From positions 930,001-994,000 of the forward strand of contig JBLDXI010000010.1 in assembly GCA_047495785.1 (NCBI GenBank): a DNA stretch of 64,000 nt. Reading direction: 5' to 3'. The stretch comes from Lepidodermella squamata. Taxonomy: Eukaryota; Gastrotricha. Below are positions 50,408 through 62,669 of this stretch, one piece after another (position 1 is the stretch's first letter; every line of letters begins with the position of its first letter). A model generated the notes under the pieces. That model ran no database searches, was not told where the DNA came from, and saw only the letters and a list, made by a program, of their open reading frames with translations. Position numbers and translations under genes: made by a program.

Positions 50408-52017
50408 TCACCGACCCCAATAGTTCGTCGGTCTTTGAATGAACTTCCAGTGATGGTGCAAGTTGCCTGCCATGTACGTGCTGTATCCGTATACCTCGGA
50501 GCACTTTCCCGCGAAGCTGTAATTGCATGATATTAGCGAATTCGAGTCCAATGTGCGGCCTGTCGCATCGTTTTTCAAGTAAGCAACATCTGCACTGATG
50601 AAAATGACATCCCAGTATTGATTGGTGAAATCTCCATCGCGTAAGTCTACATCAAAGGTATCAGAGCGCATAGACATTGCCTTATTTGTTAAGTGATTCA
50701 CAAAACGAAAGTAGTAACGGCCATCTGTGAACCATCGATTAACCTTCCATATATCGTCCGTCATTGCAATTGTAACAACATCATCGCCAACATGGGTTCC
50801 AAAAAGACTGTAGTTCTCGTGACGCAACTTTCGAAGGATGAGATTTTGGTCCGAAATTACAAGCTGCTTTGCGGAGTCACTGAGGTGGCGAGCCACCAAA
50901 AGGTCCATCGTGCCTTTCATGTCCCATGAAATTTTTGCATAATTAGTCGAGTCGATAGTAAATTTTATGTAAGCAGCTATTTGGGCTAGCTCACGGTATT
51001 CGCCTCGTCTGTTCATTTTCGGAAGTAGGTTATTCAGTGCTACAATATCGTGATCGATAAAAGGCAGCTCCCTGATGAATTTCATAATATTTCGCACATT
51101 GTCTTCGTTTTGATAGGCGTTATCGATCAACGGCGCCAAGATGTATTTCCTCATATCTGAATTGCTTCTCAGGTAGTCGACAATTTGCTTCCAGTCGTTC
51201 CGTTGCCGAACCTTCAACGCCCATTGATTTATGATATTCGTTGTATGAGAGCCAAGTCGATGTTGATTCGATTCATAAAACGATTTAACATCAGCTGACG
51301 CCGACACGTGCCTTCGACCCTCGAAATCGAATCGCATCATTTGCAAACTCTCTGTGTAGTTGTGTCTTTCCATTGCATGCAGCAAAGCTTCGTATGCCGA
51401 AACATCATGACTGTATGATTTAAGCTTTCTGATGAAACTCATCACCTTGTCGAAATTCTCAAGATACATCTTGCTGGAATCGTGCTTATCGCCTTTATAT
51501 TCGTATGCCTCGCGAACTACAGGACCGACAAGGCTCGGCGCATCAGCCAGCGAATAGAACAGCTTTATCGCTTCGTTAATGCGACCACTATCAATCTCCG
51601 ACTCGACAAGCCGCTTGACGATGGCGTTGTACTGGCGCATTTATTCGTCGTATGTCTCCTGCCACTGAGTGTTCTGTCTGCCCAGGTTGTCGCGCGATTT
51701 CTCCAGTTGGCCTTCCAAATTGTTGCGTCGAAATCAGCTCCAGGGCGCATCTCTGACGCAATTTTTATAATTTTGTCATATCCACATTCGATCAATGAAG
51801 TCAGCTTGCAACACGTGGCGTCTTGCTGCATTTTCTCGCTCAATTCGTTGCATGTTGCTTTAACGAACTTGACTGACGATTTAGGATTGTTGATGGCGGT
51901 GATCAGGTGAGTTAGATCCTCACGCTTAAGCGTGCACGTAGTCGGGGCGTTGATCTTCACAGCGCTAGCATAGTTGGTGAAAATAAGCAAAGCCAACAGA
52001 GAGATAGTAGGCTTCAT
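50408..52017 (-). pseudogene. Broken gene: secreted protein with helical region and trefoil-like C-terminus
   Basis: From ATG at 52017: signal peptide MKPTISLLALLIFTNYASA and about 90 residues with a C-C pair (D-A-T-C-C-K-L-T-S). Near 51700-51735 sensible coding moves to another frame, which reads L-E-G-Q-L-E-K-S-R-D-N-L-G-R-Q-N and then meets TAA at 51643-51641, directly followed by ATG at 51640 and 410 more codons to 50408 in the same frame. The downstream part is mainly helical, then ends in a ~120-residue segment with Y-F-R-F-V-N and D-G-D-F-T-N-Q-Y-W-D-V, reminiscent of ricin-type or 30K-lipoprotein trefoils. No intron with proper ends bridges the two breaks. So this is a pseudogene with one frameshift and one stop, or sequence errors at two sites. 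The family is not recognised. Confidence 0.55.
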
Positions 52018-54130
52018 AATTAATCTATCAAATAAACTTGAATATATTTAAGAAAAATTATCTTTCGAAGACAGCGGAGCAACAAATCCAGAAATTCAGC
52101 TTTTTGCCTGAAAAAGCCAGGCCGAAGCAACTGAAAGCGACGCATTCCGAACGCCCGCAGTCTGGCTCCATTGTTTTGATTATGTTGTCCTGGTCGCTTT
52201 TGCCGTAAATCGCGAACCCAGCCTGCGGTAGGCCGTAGATAAGCCCGCAAATCGAACTTGTGTACAAGTGTACAAGAGGTTGGCCATGGTAAGCCAAAAA
52301 GGAGTAAACTTCTTTTCTCGCTGATTTGAGCTCATTTAAATTTGTCGCATTTTTTCGCATGCGGGATGCGTCCTTTCGGTAGAATAAGGTGCGATTGATA
52401 GTTTCTACGTAAAACTAACGTAAACTAACATCTCTCTGAAACTATGACTGATTATTATTCACCTCAGTAAAATTGATGCGATTTAATTCTAGCTCCGACG
52501 AATTCCGTTACTGTGATGCTTATTTTTCACATCGGGAAAACATTAGCATCAATGTAGTGTTTTTGATTACGAAATAAATCGTTTTAAAGGGAAGGTCCAA
52601 CGTCTGAGCGTGCAGCCTAGAGCATTAATATTTATCATAAAGAAAAAAATGATAACAGTAAGCACTCAAGCTGCAATTTCGGAATCTTTTTGTTATTCAA
52701 AATGGAATTTCTCAGAACAGATAACTCCGTTGTTTACCAAATTTTGCATGATATGGAACGCGAGCATTGTTACGCTACAAAAACTCGTTTTCACTATGGT
52801 TTCATTTACTTTGATGAGATCATCAAGACTGAACAGCAATTGCCTACCTCAAATCCTCTACCACGTGAATGAGCAGCTCGCGTTCTACATCATGCAAAAT
52901 TTCGTGATTAACGGAGATATCCGCTTTGAGAAGCACAATATTTAATAATGCAGATCAAAATTATGGCTTGAGTGCTTACTCAGGTCCTTTTTTCTCTATG
53001 ATATTAATAATGTACTTAACTTCCCACTGTGATTTGTTGTGTAACCCTCTAATGCCGGCAGCCTCTCAGCTTTATACGATTTGAGTATACTCAATCGGTC
53101 AAAACTGACCTAAAATTAGAATATGCAGCGATCTACGTGTGTTCACTGAACCGGGACCTCATTTTTGGACTTTGAATTATGAAACTGAGTATACTCTTGT
53201 GCCAATTGAGTTTACTCCTGCTACAAAAATTGTCTAAACACACTTGAGTTAACACGGGAAGAGCGCAACGCCTCACATGTATTTTATTCATGTTTAAATT
53301 CAGAAAATTAGAAAGAATTGAAGAAATTGCTGCCAGTAGCCTAAACCAAAGGTCGACATGATTAGCAGGCACGATCGGCATAAATAAAGTTATCGGCGCC
53401 CGGCGTGAGTAAACTGTAGTAATGTCCAAAGTTCAAAGTTCACAGTTTCATTGCGGTGAGTTTGTTGACATCTTTTGTTGACAAAACAGAAATGCTGAAA
53501 CTAAGCTAAGAACAATCACTAAAGTGGACACTTTTCATAGCCACGCTGGAAAGAAACAATCAGTCGACGCCGCTGGTTTACTAGTCTACTCATAGTTGGA
53601 AATGAGAAGCGAAGGCGTTATACGCCCATAGCAAACAAGAAGTTTGCGTAAACATTCTCCATCAGCTGATCTCTCTGAACTATAGTGACAAGAAAAGAAG
53701 AGAAACATAGACTAAAATGCTATAGTATAGGTAATAGGGACAAAAGATAATAGAAAAATCATGTCCCGACAAGTTACTAAGTAGCAGCTTGACAAATGAC
53801 AACGGATAAAACAAGTTTACTGAGTTTTTACAATTTAAATGGTTGTTGCCTATTTGACAGGAATCTTTGAAAACGGAAATTACAACATCTTGAATTATTG
53901 AGTGCGGAAAGTGTGCGAAGGGGAGATGGGGGTAAGTTGGCGCCAGTACTTGAACATTTGCATATGGATCGGACAATTTTTTCGACCGCATTAACTTTTA
54001 CCGCCTGAAGCCGACACGTTTACGGCAATAGATGTATGTTTTAAAAAAGATGCGCGCACACAAAAAGGTTTTTGTTTCAAGAAAAACAAGCGTGAGTGCG
54101 CACACGGATCACTGCGTTCTCTATGATCAA
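52018..54130. other. Intergenic spacer
   Basis: About 2.1 kb. A 100-codon minus-strand ORF at 52058-52360 is Cys-rich at its end (C-G-R-S-E-C-V-A-F-S-C-F-G) but has no signal peptide or recognisable fold. Other ORFs look random. No RNA gene seen. Confidence 0.4.
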
Positions 54131-54690
54131 AACATACAATGCCACCTCGTCAAGCGCAACAACAATATTACAGCTATTTTTCATTACTGTTAATTTTCAA
54201 ACTTTAACTTTATTATGGTTGACTGACGGACAACTTTATCTTTTTTAAACTTTTTTGTTATTGGCGATGCCTATGATGCTGACGCGGACAATATCATTGG
54301 CAGCGTACAGTAAATAATATAAAAAATAGTTGAGCGCGCCGTTTGTTAATCAGCCATTATATAGTTGAAGTTTGAAAAAGAACAAGTTGTCCGGTTGTTG
54401 AAGTTTGAAGAACTGGGGTTAGAAATAACCGTAGGCATCATAGGCATCGCCAATAACAACAAAGTTTAAAAAAGATAAAGTTGTCCGTCAGTCAACCATA
54501 ATAAAGTTAAAGTTTAAAAATTACCAGTAATTAAAAATGGCTGTAATATTGTTGCGCTTGACGAGGGGGCGAAAGTTCAAAAAAAAATATAAAGTTGTCT
54601 GACAGTCAACCATACTGAAGTAAAAGTTTTAAAAAGAACAGTGATTAAAAATGGCCGTAATTATGTTGCGCTTGACGAGGGGGCATTGTT
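54131..54690. repeat. Large inverted plus direct repeat upstream of a 14-cysteine gene
   Basis: 54131-54282 recurs in inverted form at 54430-54570 (shared words include TTGCGCTTGACGAGG, GTTGACTGACGGACAAC and GGCGATGCCTATGATGC). Part of the inverted arm is then repeated in direct order at 54572-54690. The arms are ~140 bases with a ~150-base centre, enough to form a large cruciform or hairpin. It ends about 30 bases before the TATA box of the gene at 54791. Confidence 0.7.
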
Positions 54691-54723
54691 TTGATTGGAT
54701 TGGGCATAATAGCACCGGCGCCC

Positions 54724-54730
54724 TATAAAT
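54724..54730 (+). promoter_or_regulatory. TATA box of the 14-cysteine gene
   Basis: TATAAAT lies 61 bases before the start codon at 54791, leaving about 30 bases to a likely transcription start near 54755. It is the clearest core promoter element in the window. Confidence 0.6.
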
Positions 54731-54790
54731 ACCAGCAGTTTATTCTACATTTATTCATTTCTCACAAGCCGATACCAAACTTTGTTTAAA

Positions 54791-55476
54791 ATGATCGTCC
54801 TTGTTGCCTTCGCTACTTTCGTCGCCGGGGCGGCGGCTTGCCCACCGAGCACTAGTGCCACGACCACCCCTTGTCCGACGCCTCCAACCTGCAACACTGG
54901 CTACGCTTGCTACCAGACCAGCCTTCAACAGAGCACCGGAAGCCCCAGTTCTGTAAGTTGATTATTCAACAATGCTACGCTGTTTCGTTGAGACCTGTTT
55001 CTTCAAGTTCACTGTCTGTACGTCCACCTCCAGCGGTAAAGTTACGGCGACCTTCTGCACCAGCTCAGGCAGCTGTGACTCCCCTGGTGTCTCTGCCAAC
55101 GGTCCGACCACTTACCTGTCGTTCAGCGCTTGCTGCGCCTCATTAGGTTCAACCGTCAATTACGGCCAGATCGCCTTGTCGGCCAGTACGCCCAGCTACC
55201 AAACGCAGGAAGTTTGCTATGCCAGCGCCATCCAGTACCGCAAGATTTCTGCTTCGCCTGCTTACTGCTTGAGCTTACCCGAGGCCACGACCGATGGCAG
55301 TGCCATCCCAGCTAACGTACGTCGATTTTGTTAATTCTGGACAAATGAAACTTATTATTTTGTAGACGCCTGGCTACGCCTCTTTCCTGTCCTGCTGTTA
55401 TGCGTCACCGGCAACCACAACCACTTACACTGTCATCACTTCCAGCGGTGTCGGCTTCATGAAATGCAGCGCTTAA
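54791..55476 (+). CDS. Small secreted 14-cysteine protein (copy 2)
   Basis: Exons 54791-54952, 55008-55316, 55366-55476; 193 residues; introns of 55 and 49 nt, phase 0. Signal peptide MIVLVAFATFVAGAAA, then a Ser/Thr-rich protein with 14 Cys and two C-C pairs (S-A-C-C-A-S and S-C-C-Y-A). The paralog at 30702-31429 has the same Cys spacing and the same last exon length (111 nt) but one extra intron splitting the middle exon. GC-rich, even codon use compared with the AT-rich flanks suggests strong expression. Family not recognised; an abundant secreted product (surface, mucus or effector) is an inference. A TATA box and a large inverted repeat lie just upstream. Confidence 0.85.
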
Positions 55477-55671
55477 ACAACGAATAGGCCGAAGTTACGA
55501 AAACTTTGATACGATGATACATTATTCAAACTTTGCATATGCACTCTCCCTAAATAATAAGATTAATTAGATTAATGGTAAAAATTGCGATGTGATGGTA
55601 ACAAATTATAGCATATCAACTCGAATAGCTGTAATTCTTCCATTTTTTGTCCAATTATGTAGCCGTCGTAT

Positions 55672-55796
55672 GGTCGTCACATCGCCGATGCGCCAAAAAT
55701 TGTATCACATCGCGGTCACATTGTCGGCGATGTGACTTGGTTTGACCGCGATCTGCGATATGATATAATTTTTGGCGCATCGGCGATGTGACGACC
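55672..55796. mobile_element. 125-bp near-perfect palindromic mini-element
   Basis: Arms 55672-55707 and 55761-55796 agree at 35 of 36 bases (start GGTCGTCACATCGCCGATGC). The interior is also inverted (ATCGCGGTCA against TGACCGCGAT), so it folds almost end to end. Such low divergence means recent insertion or conversion. It lies about 200 bases downstream of the 14-cysteine gene. Confidence 0.7.
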
Positions 55797-56638
55797 ACGT
55801 AACCTCGATATCTGACGTCCATACGACGAAATCGTTCGATTACTGATGTAACATGCCGGTCACATTTCCTTCGTATGTTATCACCTCATTTCATATGACG
55901 CGTGTTCGCCTGGGCAATCAATCCAACTCAATTAGAATCCAATCCGATATTTCAATTTCCCGCAAAAATATGCATTTTTTGTCGCCAAGTAGATGTATTC
56001 TGAGCCAGGGCGTCGGCCTCCTCAAAATTTGTAATCACTATTTTGTTCAGATGTTTTTTGATGTAATCAATCCACCTCAATTTTCCTTGATGTCTACTGC
56101 AAGACAAATGAGCCCAAATAAAAATGATTCTTGGCGATAATATGGCCTTGGTTCATTTTTTCGTGACTGAAAATTTGCTTCCAAACAATGAACGCGAATT
56201 TGCAAAGGATCGTGATTTTTCCGCCCAGCTGTTGTCGATTGACTCGCCGTAGCAAAATTCGTGAAGTTGATGATTTGCGATTAAAAAAATTCCAAAGCCT
56301 GAAGGCTGAAGTGTTCGACGCTGTTGGCTGTTGGCAAAATCTCTCGGCGCAAAGCTCGACGCACAGTTGAGATGAACGGAGCTGCCGTGGGCGTTGACTA
56401 CGGCCTGGTTATGAAGGCCCTTAAGCCTTAAGACACAGGGTCTCAAAGGTTTGGATGGGAAGACAAACATTTTTCTTGTTTATGTTGTTGTTTTTTCTTC
56501 GACACTTTTTTATTTCGATTCTTTTCATGCCGAAATCATCGCCTCGCCTTGTGCAAGGTGACTGGGGTGAGCGAGACTTTAGTGGACACGTTGCAACCTT
56601 AATATGAAATTTCGAACGATCTCGTAAGAGCGACAGTG
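55797..56638. other. Spacer downstream of GPCR copy C
   Basis: No gene or repeat recognised; the short ORFs at 55853-56470 have no supporting features. Confidence 0.4.
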
Positions 56639-59192
56639 TTAGATTCCCATGCTAACATGAGGTATAACTTGTGCTACAAACGCGATATTCAGTGCAACAA
56701 TTACAATAATACAAGCGCAAATACAGACAAAAAACTTATGAGGGCCTGCAGATGCGAAAGATAAGCAAATCGATGAGCATGCTAAGCACAGAAGAATCAA
56801 ACACGGTGCTAAATTTTGAAATATTTTCATGTCGCCCAGAGCGTCAGGCAGCGATTTCGTTCGTCCCAACCGAATGATGTGAAGGGCCATGTTGAGGAAG
56901 GAGAGCGAAATTACAGCCGCTACAGAAATTAAAAAGCCGTTGGTTACCAACCCGTTTGCACTGATCGTCGGAGCCTTTGAAAAGCTTTGAAAAGCTAGAT
57001 TCAAGTCCTCGGAATCTGTCGAATATTCACCATTGCGAACCTCCAAATTTAACGGCTCAATGGTAAACCAAATCACAACAAGCAAGCTTTGAACAAGGGT
57101 GGATATAAGAACGAAAGTTGAACATCTTCTCTGAATCGTTGAAACATACTCCCAATTTACCGGCTCGATTTGAACGGAGCTTTTACCGAATGACCCCCGA
57201 TCTTTCCACGGAACAGGCTTTGGTGGTTTCATCTTATCAGCATAAAGTTTCCCGATGATCAGTTTTGCTGTTATCGTAGCTACAAGAAGGCTGAGGCCAG
57301 CGACAAAGAGGACGACTCCAGCCATGAATTGTAAGTCGAAGTTTACCGACCATTCTTCCGTGGTAATGAGGATGTTGAAGACGAGCATTAAAACACAGCC
57401 TATCAAATTCATTTGAACCAATGACCCGCTGACCTCTCTCTTACGCCATATCAGAATCAGCACAGAAGCTATGAGGAGATGTGAAATCGTTAACAATACG
57501 ACGCTAGAGCTTCTTGGAAGGATTGGCGTGGCAATTCGATAGATAAGAATTGTATCTCGCGGTGGTGATCCATCTTTTGTCCGCCAGACCAACTTCTCGG
57601 GGCCGAAACGAATTCTTTCGTCAAAAATCGCAACTGGCACTAGTTGTTGCCGCTCAGATAAGCTCAACTGGACATTGCCGAACTCTCGAACTTGATAGAA
57701 GGCAGTTTTCCCTCGAAGCGCGCTCCATCCTGAACTTGTTTCAGTATGCAGACCTTTGAAAGGCGAGTTATTAATCACTTCGCTGAACAAATTACGAATT
57801 ATTTCGCCGCTCGTTCCGAACTTTTCGCTTCCCATTGCCCAATTTGCTAGAGAGTCGTTTTTCCGATTGAGAATTTCTTCGGTCCTGTTGAGAGTTAAAG
57901 CTGTAAGGAGTATCATATCGTAATAGGACGTTCGATAGTTCCACCAGAAGCTTGACAACTCAGGCTTTTCGATCGCATCTTTCATCTTCCGCTCGAAATC
58001 TTGGATTGAAAACCCGAATTGATCAATCCGTTTGTTGTCTACGTTCGACTCGGATGCGTAGCCGTAATAGATGACGCTATTGAGTACGGTGAATAGCATT
58101 TCTTCCGTGCAGCCCGGCACAAGGTTTCGTATTGGGGAATTCGGTAGGAAAGCCGTTATTCCACTGAAGAAGAAGACGTAGCTTGGCCCGTACATCTTCA
58201 ACTTGTAGAGAATACAGGAAACAGCGGCAATGATCGGTGTGTTGAATATGACGATTCGAGGTTGTTTCGCCTTCAGTTGCAACAGCGTGACTTCTAGTTC
58301 ATCGATTGGAGGGCCTTGCAAGCTGCTCAAGTCATAGACGAATTTGGTTGCAAGATCAGTAGAAATGTTCAGTTCTTTGCACTTTCGATCCATCAAAACT
58401 TCTCGGCTCAAATAATCGTCAGTTGCGTCTGATGCGATATACACTTGTTTCCAGTTGTTAGCTGCAATGAAATAAGCGATTGCCTCGTAGAATATTTCAG
58501 GCATCGGCATCATGAAATGAAAGTTTTGGTACAGCTCCGGAGTTCGATACATCATTCCACTTGATCCCATAACGCTAATCTACGCAATGGATTAAACGTA
58601 ATCATGTATTGCAAGAAAGTCGTAAGAACTTTACCCCAGTCACGTTGAAGTGATGCGAAATGTATCCGGTGAAAACATTCCCACAAACTCCACTGACAAA
58701 TAGGGGCAATTTGTTTTGATGGCCGTTGTATCGCAGGATTTCGTCTATTAGAATTCGGGGTGTTGCGTAGAAGTCACACTAGACGTCACAAAATGCAAAA
58801 ATAAATGTGATAGTTTTGTCCAATTTGCATAAAAAGGATTAAAGTTATCATGTTCACCTCATCATCAATCAACTGCAAAACAAGCTCGAAATTAGGCAAG
58901 ATCCCATTTTTCTCAATAGTCTCAAGGGCAATTCTTATAGGCTCGCTGTAGATGGGACCAGCAGGATAAACGAATCCACCTTAAGAAAAATCAGATAAAA
59001 ATCCCCACACTTGATGGTCCTATTCTTACCATAGTTCATCCCGACAGAGATAGTAATAACGTTGCGATTCAGGCTTCCACTTGAATTCATCGGACGAATG
59101 AAAGATGGCATCGGTGATTTATCATTCAACTTAGCTAATGAGCCAAATGCAGCTAAGCCACCAAAAATTGCTATGAGAAGAAATGCGAGCAT
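56639..59192 (-). CDS. Class C GPCR, GABA-B-receptor-like (copy C)
   Basis: Exons 59192-59030, 58979-58858, 58778-58635, 58579-56639; 789 residues, introns of 50, 79 and 55 nt. The start is the Met giving M-L-A-F-L-L-I-A-I-F-G-G; the frame upstream lacks an earlier ATG. Ectodomain about 25-540 with G-V-C-G-N-V-F-T-G and N-N-W-K-Q-V-Y-I-A-S; then R-F-G-P-E-K-L-V-W-R-T before helix 1, seven helices and a short tail. It shares long identical stretches with copy D (for example N-S-P-I-R-N-L-V-P-G-C-T-E-E-M) and the same intron positions and phases, so the two arose by recent tandem duplication. Copy A is a more distant relative. Ligand unknown. Confidence 0.88.
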
Positions 59193-59300
59193 TTCGATTA
59201 TGAAAGCTAAAAGTTTATGATCAATCAAATCTTAGTCTTAGTCCATTCTCTTATACCCCCACATTACAGTCGAGACGGTTATTACGGGCGAATGAGATAA

Positions 59301-59883
59301 ATGATACGCGCTCTAATTACCTATGTTTGTCTGGCTTCTTCGTGGTTATTACTGTTCACGTGTTTTGGAAAAGGACAACGGGGTCACATATCTCATATTT
59401 CAAGTTCATGGCACACTGGTCACCTGAGTTTTGAGACGTTTACATCTTACCTAACGTACTTACGCACTAACTTTAAAGGATTGCTTTCGAGTAATTTGGC
59501 GGAGTTTGTACCAAAGTTAATTGCAGACGACTGCCCATCGAAGGAGTTTTATAGTGTTTACAGGTTAAAAGGCTGCTCCTGCGGGCTGCAGACGCCTGTT
59601 GTGCAGTCAGAAGGTAAGACTACAAAGACGTTTTACATTTTTGAGGGAATCCTCTCTCGACTGTAGCGTTTGGCCTTGTCATCAAGCAGCAGTTTGCTTC
59701 GGCCTGCCGAAGCTACCTTTTAGCCTATCTACGCGTGAACATTATTTTTATTCGAGAGGTACTCATATTTGTACAAATAGGGATAAATGGTCCGAGAGTA
59801 ATTTCGAAAACTCGAGCAGTTTCCTACAGTTCTTCTTGCCTAGCTTCTGGCCTAGCTTTTACACTTCGAGTAATATTCTATAG
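59301..59883 (+). CDS. Possible small secreted or membrane protein, unknown
   Basis: Model: 59301-59613, 59667-59758, 59830-59883; 152 residues. Introns GTAAGA...TGTAG (53 nt) and GTACTC...TACAG (71 nt) have fair consensus and keep frame. The N-terminus is signal-peptide-like (MIRALITYVCLASSWLLLF). Cys at positions in C-P-S-K-E-F-Y and G-C-S-C-G-L-Q. It lies between the tandem GPCR genes on the opposite strand, 109 bases from the start of copy C. No family is recognised. It could be chance ORFs plus splice-like sites. Confidence 0.35.
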
Positions 59884-60144
59884 AGGCAAAATGACGATAA
59901 TAAAGCTAAATGAACAACTGAATCAACCAAACCAAAATGAAACTCAAATTTATTATAGCTCAAATTATATAGTTTGGTTTCTTTATTATTTTGAGGAAAT
60001 ATGCTAATCTGTTTGCTTCACCGAACTTTCACTTAATAGGACGCATGTTTGCTAAAATAAATATAAATAGACGAAGGGTTCAGGAGATGAATTCATATGC
60101 GGGAGATGCAGTACAAAGTTGAAGGTAGAAGAATCTCTCTTCAT

Positions 60145-62669
60145 TCATTGAACCACAGCTGATTTTAACAGTGCACTAGGTAAAACGAATGCTGAACTGA
60201 GAACTACAACAGCTATTACACAACTGCAAATGCTGATGAGAAGCCTGTCGCTTCCTGCTGAATCGAAAGACAAGCATACGGCGATGCTGGCCAAGCTTAG
60301 AAGAATCAAACATTGTGCAAGTGCTCGAAATTTCGTGACGTCACTCAAGTCAGAAGGCAGCCCAGATGGCTTACCAAGTTTCAATATCTGAATGGATAAG
60401 TTGAAGAATGCGATCGAGCATATCGCTAGTAGAGTCAAAATGAAGCCGTTATTAAAATCAGGATTCCCATCCATCGCAGGATACCTCGAGAAACTTTGAT
60501 AAGCAACACTCATTACTTCCTCACGTTTGAAAATTGATCCATTCTTTACCTCCAGATTGAGAGGTTGAATTGAAAACCAAACTATCGCTGGCCCTGTCGG
60601 AATGATACTAGATATTAAGGAGATAATGAACCCCTTCCTTTGAATGGCTAACAGGTATCCAATGTTGACAGATCTATTGCTTTTGCGAAATGATCGCCGG
60701 CTGTTGTACTGAGGTGAATTCGCTGGATTTACATGCTCGTTGTAAAACCTTGCCGCCATGATTTTAGCCGTTATAGCGGCAACCAAAAGAGAAAAGCCTG
60801 TGATCAAGCATATGATACCAGCCATGAATTGTGCGTGGAAACCTGTCAGAGCCCATTCCTCCGTCATAGCAAGGACGTTGAAGATTAACATTAGTATACA
60901 TCCAACCAGATTGAGTTTAGAGATGGCTGGAAACTTTCCGAATGAAACAACTCCTATTAGTACAGCTATGATTAAGCACGAAATAGCTAGCAAAGTGATA
61001 CTGATGCTCGATTCAATCAGAGGGGAGCGAACAAATATCGTTAAGACCGTATCTCTAGGCGGTAGTCCGTCTTTTGTCCTCCAGGTAAGCTTTTCAGGTC
61101 CCAAGAACATTGCCCGATCAAAAATTGCGACAGGTACCAGCGAGTGAAGTTCTGAATAGCTTAATCCATCGCGTCTATTGATTTTCACGACCTGATAGAA
61201 GGCGGTTTTGCCTTGAAGAGAACTCCAATCGGATGCATTTTTCATCTCAGTATTTAGGCCTTTGAAATCGATGTTCACAACAACCTTGCTGAATAGATCA
61301 CTCATTTGTTCACCATGAGTGCGAAATCTCTCCGATGTAACTGTCCATTGAGATAGGGTTTCGTTCCTTTGATTGAGGATTTCTTCAGTCCAATGGAGTG
61401 TTAGAGCTGTTAGGAGAATCATGTCGTAGTATGAAGTTCGATAGTTCCACCAGAGGCTTGACAGCTCTGGTTTTTCAATGGCATCTTTCATCTTCTTCTC
61501 GAAATCTTGAATCGACAGACCGAACTGGTCAACTCGTTTGTTGTCTACATTCGACTCGGATGCGTAGCCGTAATAGATGACACTATTGAGCACGGTAAAT
61601 AGCATTTCTTCCGTGCAGCCTGGTACAAGATTTCGTATCGGAGAGTTCGGTAGGAAAGCTGTTATTCCGTTGAATAGAAGGACGTAACTAGGCCCGAACA
61701 TGTTCAAACGGTAGAGAACGCATGAAATCTGTACTATTATCGGAGTGTTGAAAATCATGATGCGAGCTTCCTTTTCTTTCAACTTCAAAAGCAAGGCCTC
61801 GATTTCAGCGATAGGAGGTCCCTGAAGATTTTGCAGGCTGTAGATGAATTTTGTTGTCGTATCAACCGTGATGCCAAGCTCTTTGCACTTGTTGGTGATG
61901 GCGATTTCACGGTTGGTATGGTCATCTGTTGCATCGGAGGCTAGATAAACAGTCTTCCAGCCATTAGCAGCTATGAAGTACGCGATTGGTTCGTTGAATA
62001 TGTCCGGATTTGGCAAGATCACGTGATGATTGTGATATAGCTCCGGGGATCGATACATAGCTCCGTTGGAACCCTTTGAGCTGATCTATAGGTGGATGGT
62101 GTTATTTGAAAGTTGAGTCAATTCAGATTAATTTACCCCAGTGAAGTTGTAGTGGTGGGATAGGAAGCCCGAGAATCCGTTGCCACACACTCCGTTGACA
62201 AAAAAGGGTAACTTATTTTCGAAGCCATTAGGTTGTAGCACCTTGTCGAGGAATATTCTCGGCGAGCCGTAGAAATCGCACTAGAATATTGTTGGTGGCT
62301 TCAAGTTTTTATTGAGATTAGATTCGATTACCTTATCATCGATCAGTTCGATTACAAGTTCGTGGTTCGGCAAGATGCGACTTCGATCAATGGTTTCCAA
62401 AGCGATTCGAACCTGTTCGCTGTAAATCGGGCCTGAAGGGTACACAACTCCTCCTATTGTTGTTAAAAAGAGCTTAGGGACAATTCCAGGATTAAAAGAC
62501 GATCAAAATTACCATAGTTCATTCCCACAGATATCGTAAGCTTGGTTTTGTTCGATCCAGCTGAATTTGGATGAGTTAAGAAACTTGGCATTGGAGAGTT
62601 CATATTCAACTTTGCCGAGGCCACTAAAACCACCACGGTTAGTAAAGATACCAAGGTAATTGAATTCAT
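60145..62669 (-). CDS. Class C GPCR, GABA-B-receptor-like (copy D)
   Basis: Exons 62669-62513, 62453-62332, 62280-62137, 62085-60145; 787 residues, introns of 59, 51 and 51 nt. The last exon is 1941 nt, exactly as in copy C, and exons 2 and 3 are also equal (122 and 144 nt). Signal peptide M-N-S-I-T-L-V-S-L-L-T-V-V-V-L-V-A-S-A; an in-frame ATG at 62720 would add 17 residues. Ectodomain, then the conserved F-L-G-P-E-K-L-T-W-R-T segment before helix 1, seven helices and a short tail. Divergence from copy C is highest in the ectodomain front half and in the intracellular loops. Ligand unknown. Confidence 0.88.
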
